From positions 62,001 through 126,000 of the forward strand of contig JADJOD010000020.1 of NCBI GenBank assembly GCA_016713985.1: DNA of 64,000 nucleotides, in the 5' to 3' direction. Made by a program: the position numbers and the translations under genes. Origin of the DNA: Lewinellaceae bacterium (GTDB lineage: Bacteria > Bacteroidota > Bacteroidia > Chitinophagales > Saprospiraceae). The notes under the pieces were generated by a model. It was not told the DNA's origin. It saw only the letters and a program-made list of their open reading frames with translations, and ran no database searches. Below, piece after piece: positions 62,399 through 64,000 of this stretch. The first letter of the stretch is position 1; every line of letters begins with the position of its first letter.

Positions 62399-63844
62399 AT
62401 GAAACTATTTACATCAACCGCACTGCTTCTTCTGGCCTTCCACACGGCGCTTTCCGGCCAACAGTTGGTTTCCACAACCCTGCTCGGCGCCAAAACCAAA
62501 ACCCAGTTGATCACGCAGTTCAGCCTGCCGGTCATTCAATACGGCGCCAAATTTTACCGCATCACCTATACCACGACCAATCTTCAGGGTTTGCCCGATA
62601 CCGTCTCGGGTTTGGTGGCCGTTCCCGACGACCCCGGCAGGGTGTATCCACGGCTGGTGTACCAACACGGCACTTCGGGCTCCAAACTCGATGTGCCGTC
62701 CTTTAATGCCGCCCAGGGGGGTGAAGGCAGTATCGGATTGTTGTTTGCCGGCATGGGTTATGTGGCGCTTTTGCCCGATTACCTCGGCCTGGGGGTGTCC
62801 GACGGTTTTCACCCTTACGTGCATGCTGCCAGCGAGGCTTCGGTGGCGGTCGACATGTTGTATTCCCTGCCGGATTTTAACGCGCAATACGGCGTACATA
62901 CCAACGAACAGTTGTTTCTCACGGGATATTCGCAGGGGGGGCATGCGGCGATGGCCCTGCACCGGGAGATACAAACCAACCTGTCCGATGATTTTACCGT
63001 TACGGCTGCCGCACATTTGTCCGGCCCCTACAGCATCGGCGAGGTGATGCGTTCGCTGATCCTGTCCGACAGCATTTATTACTACCCGGCGTATTTGCCC
63101 AATACAATTTTGTCGTACCAAACCGCTTACGGGAATTTGTTCAGCCAATTGACGGAGGTGTTCAAAGAGCCTTACGCCACCACGATCGGTCAATATTATA
63201 CAGGCGCCATTTCACTCAACCAGTTGAATACACAACTGATCGCATCGCTCATCGCCAATGAAGGCACATCGCGACCCCTGCGGGCCTTGCAACCGGCCAT
63301 CGTACAGGCAGTGACAACCAACCCCGACCACCCCTTCAACGTGGCTTTACGCGATAACAATGTGTACGCCTGGGCGCCCGTATCCCCGACCCGCATTTTT
63401 TACTGCATGGCCGACGACCAGGTACCTTTCCTCAACAGCATTGTGGCCCGCGACTCCATGCTCGCCCGCGGGGCGGCCAACCTGATCGCCACGGATGTGA
63501 ATTCCGCTGCCGATCACGGCGATTGCGTCGTGCCGGCGCTGACCAATACCGTGTTCTTTTTTGCGGGCTTCCAGCAAATCGGAATATTTACGGCGACTAA
63601 TGATCCGCTTGTTCAATCATTGTATCTCCAGCCCAACCCGGCGAATACCACGGTCGTGTTGAACGATTTGCCGGCAGGCGGACAACTGCGGGTTACAGAC
63701 CTCAGCGGGCGGTTGCGTATTTCCGGATTTGTCTCGGGCGACAGCCGGCAAATCGAACTGTCGGAACTCGAAAACGGACTGTATTTCGTTGATTATGAGA
63801 CAGAAGGAAAAAGGTGGATGGGGAAATTGGTGGTGCAGCACTGA
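62399..63844 (+). CDS. Secreted alpha/beta hydrolase (lipase-like) with T9SS sorting domain
   Basis: 481 residues from 'MKLFTSTALLLLAFHTALSG' (ATG 62399), a signal peptide. Alpha/beta-hydrolase core: 'GRVYPRLVYQHGTSGSKLDV', oxyanion-type 'YVALLPDYLGLGVSDGFHPY', nucleophile elbow 'FLTGYSQGGHAAMALH' (GxSxG, Ser), catalytic Asp region 'FYCMADDQVPFLNSIVARDS' and His in 'SAADHGDCVVPALTN'. This matches the secretory lipase (LIP) group. The last 75 residues are a T9SS type A domain ('LYLQPNPANTTVVLNDLPAG' to 'LENGLYFVDYETEGKRWMGK'). A surface or extracellular esterase is expected. Confidence 0.9.
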   Translation: MKLFTSTALLLLAFHTALSGQQLVSTTLLGAKTKTQLITQFSLPVIQYGAKFYRITYTTTNLQGLPDTVSGLVAVPDDPGRVYPRLVYQHGTSGSKLDVPSFNAAQGGEGSIGLLFAGMGYVALLPDYLGLGVSDGFHPYVHAASEASVAVDMLYSLPDFNAQYGVHTNEQLFLTGYSQGGHAAMALHREIQTNLSDDFTVTAAAHLSGPYSIGEVMRSLILSDSIYYYPAYLPNTILSYQTAYGNLFSQLTEVFKEPYATTIGQYYTGAISLNQLNTQLIASLIANEGTSRPLRALQPAIVQAVTTNPDHPFNVALRDNNVYAWAPVSPTRIFYCMADDQVPFLNSIVARDSMLARGAANLIATDVNSAADHGDCVVPALTNTVFFFAGFQQIGIFTATNDPLVQSLYLQPNPANTTVVLNDLPAGGQLRVTDLSGRLRISGFVSGDSRQIELSELENGLYFVDYETEGKRWMGKLVVQH

Positions 63845-63851
63845 CCGGTGA

Positions 63852-64000
63852 TCACAGCAAAAACCGGTATGTAAACTTCACCAGGAAAATATTCTGCACC
63901 TGGTTTGCAAACGCGTTGTCCATCAGGCTTCGCACGAGGGGTCTGTCGAGATCGTTAAAAGCGTCCGGCGAACTGCTCTGCGACCAGACGAGGTACACTT
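63852..64000 (-). CDS. C-terminal end of a DUF5916-type protein (partial)
   Basis: On the minus strand an open frame enters from the window edge and ends at 63852-63854: 'VYLVWSQSSSPDAFNDLDRP' and then 'NAFANQVQNIFLVKFTYRFL' plus Leu. This strand pattern ending in 'FLVKFTYRF' is typical of the outer-membrane barrel end of DUF5916 proteins of Bacteroidota (carbohydrate-binding N terminus, barrel C terminus). Only about 49 residues are visible, so the call is tentative. Confidence 0.6.
   Translation of the reverse strand, partial: VYLVWSQSSSPDAFNDLDRPLVRSLMDNAFANQVQNIFLVKFTYRFLL

Noticed and set aside
61209..62402. 397-residue plus-strand frame over the GNAT/SnoaL genes
   Set aside because: The minus strand encodes two recognisable families with tight spacing; the plus frame lacks any domain.

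Overview
The window looks like chromosomal DNA of a Bacteroidota bacterium, most likely a member of the Saprospiraceae or a close relative. The supporting signs are: fused lpxC/fabZ next to lpxA; several secreted proteins with PKD, beta-helix or fibronectin modules ending in type IX secretion (T9SS) sorting domains; Omp28, DUF3078 and DUF6029 envelope families; mevalonate-route isoprenoid genes; and many promoters with the Bacteroidetes -7 motif TAnnTTTG in place of Shine-Dalgarno-led starts. I see no rRNA, tRNA, CRISPR array, insertion sequence or prophage.

Layout. 1-3.7 kb: end of an exopolysaccharide locus (O-antigen-ligase-like polymerase, Wzc-like chain-length protein). 4.3-12.9 kb: tail-specific protease, rsmE, an ATP-grasp-like protein, uppS, a periplasmic propeller-like protein, a Crp/Fnr regulator and two lipoproteins. 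13.1-16.0 kb: lipid A/fatty-acid block (lpxC-fabZ, lpxA) plus an ABC ATPase. 16.2-22.8 kb: recR, universal stress protein, truA, low-molecular-weight phosphatase, DUF3078 protein, mechanosensitive channel, ECF sigma factor with a small partner, and a TlpA-like protein. 23-29.8 kb: two T9SS cargo proteins around purC and a lineage-type hypothetical. 30.2-35.5 kb: membrane pyrophosphatase, then isopentenyl-diphosphate isomerase and HMG-CoA reductase. 35.6-44.6 kb: HD hydrolase, DUF937, DUF6029, Omp28, UvrD/PcrA helicase and a beta-helix/PA14 protein. 45-50.6 kb: glycosyltransferases, a polytopic membrane protein and a dihydroorotase homologue lacking metal ligands. 50.7-53.4 kb: PBP1A. 53.5-54.5 kb: a small AT-richer accessory insert with an Imm1-like gene and a GNAT gene separated by an attC-like site. 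54.5-64 kb: GMC oxidoreductase, further T9SS cargo, lipoproteins, a nitrilase/GNAT/SnoaL operon, a secreted alpha/beta hydrolase and the end of a DUF5916-like gene.

Functionally the window is mainly envelope biology: undecaprenyl phosphate (uppS, mevalonate genes) feeds lipid A, peptidoglycan (PBP1A) and polysaccharide (Wzc, polymerase, GT2s), and T9SS cargo decorates the surface.

Two cross-cutting observations. First, at least nine genes, including normally essential lpxA and lpxC/fabZ, are broken by single-base shifts, mostly in short homopolymers, and another has an in-frame TAA. This points to residual consensus error, so the affected genes are annotated as one CDS across the shift. Second, intergenic DNA is rich in structured repeats: two copies of a ~150 bp element with inverted ends, REP-like palindromes, and 7-bp or 10-bp tandem arrays, some lying inside predicted 5' leaders. 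The most unusual item is the integron-like attC site with its immunity/acetyltransferase cassettes and no integrase in view.
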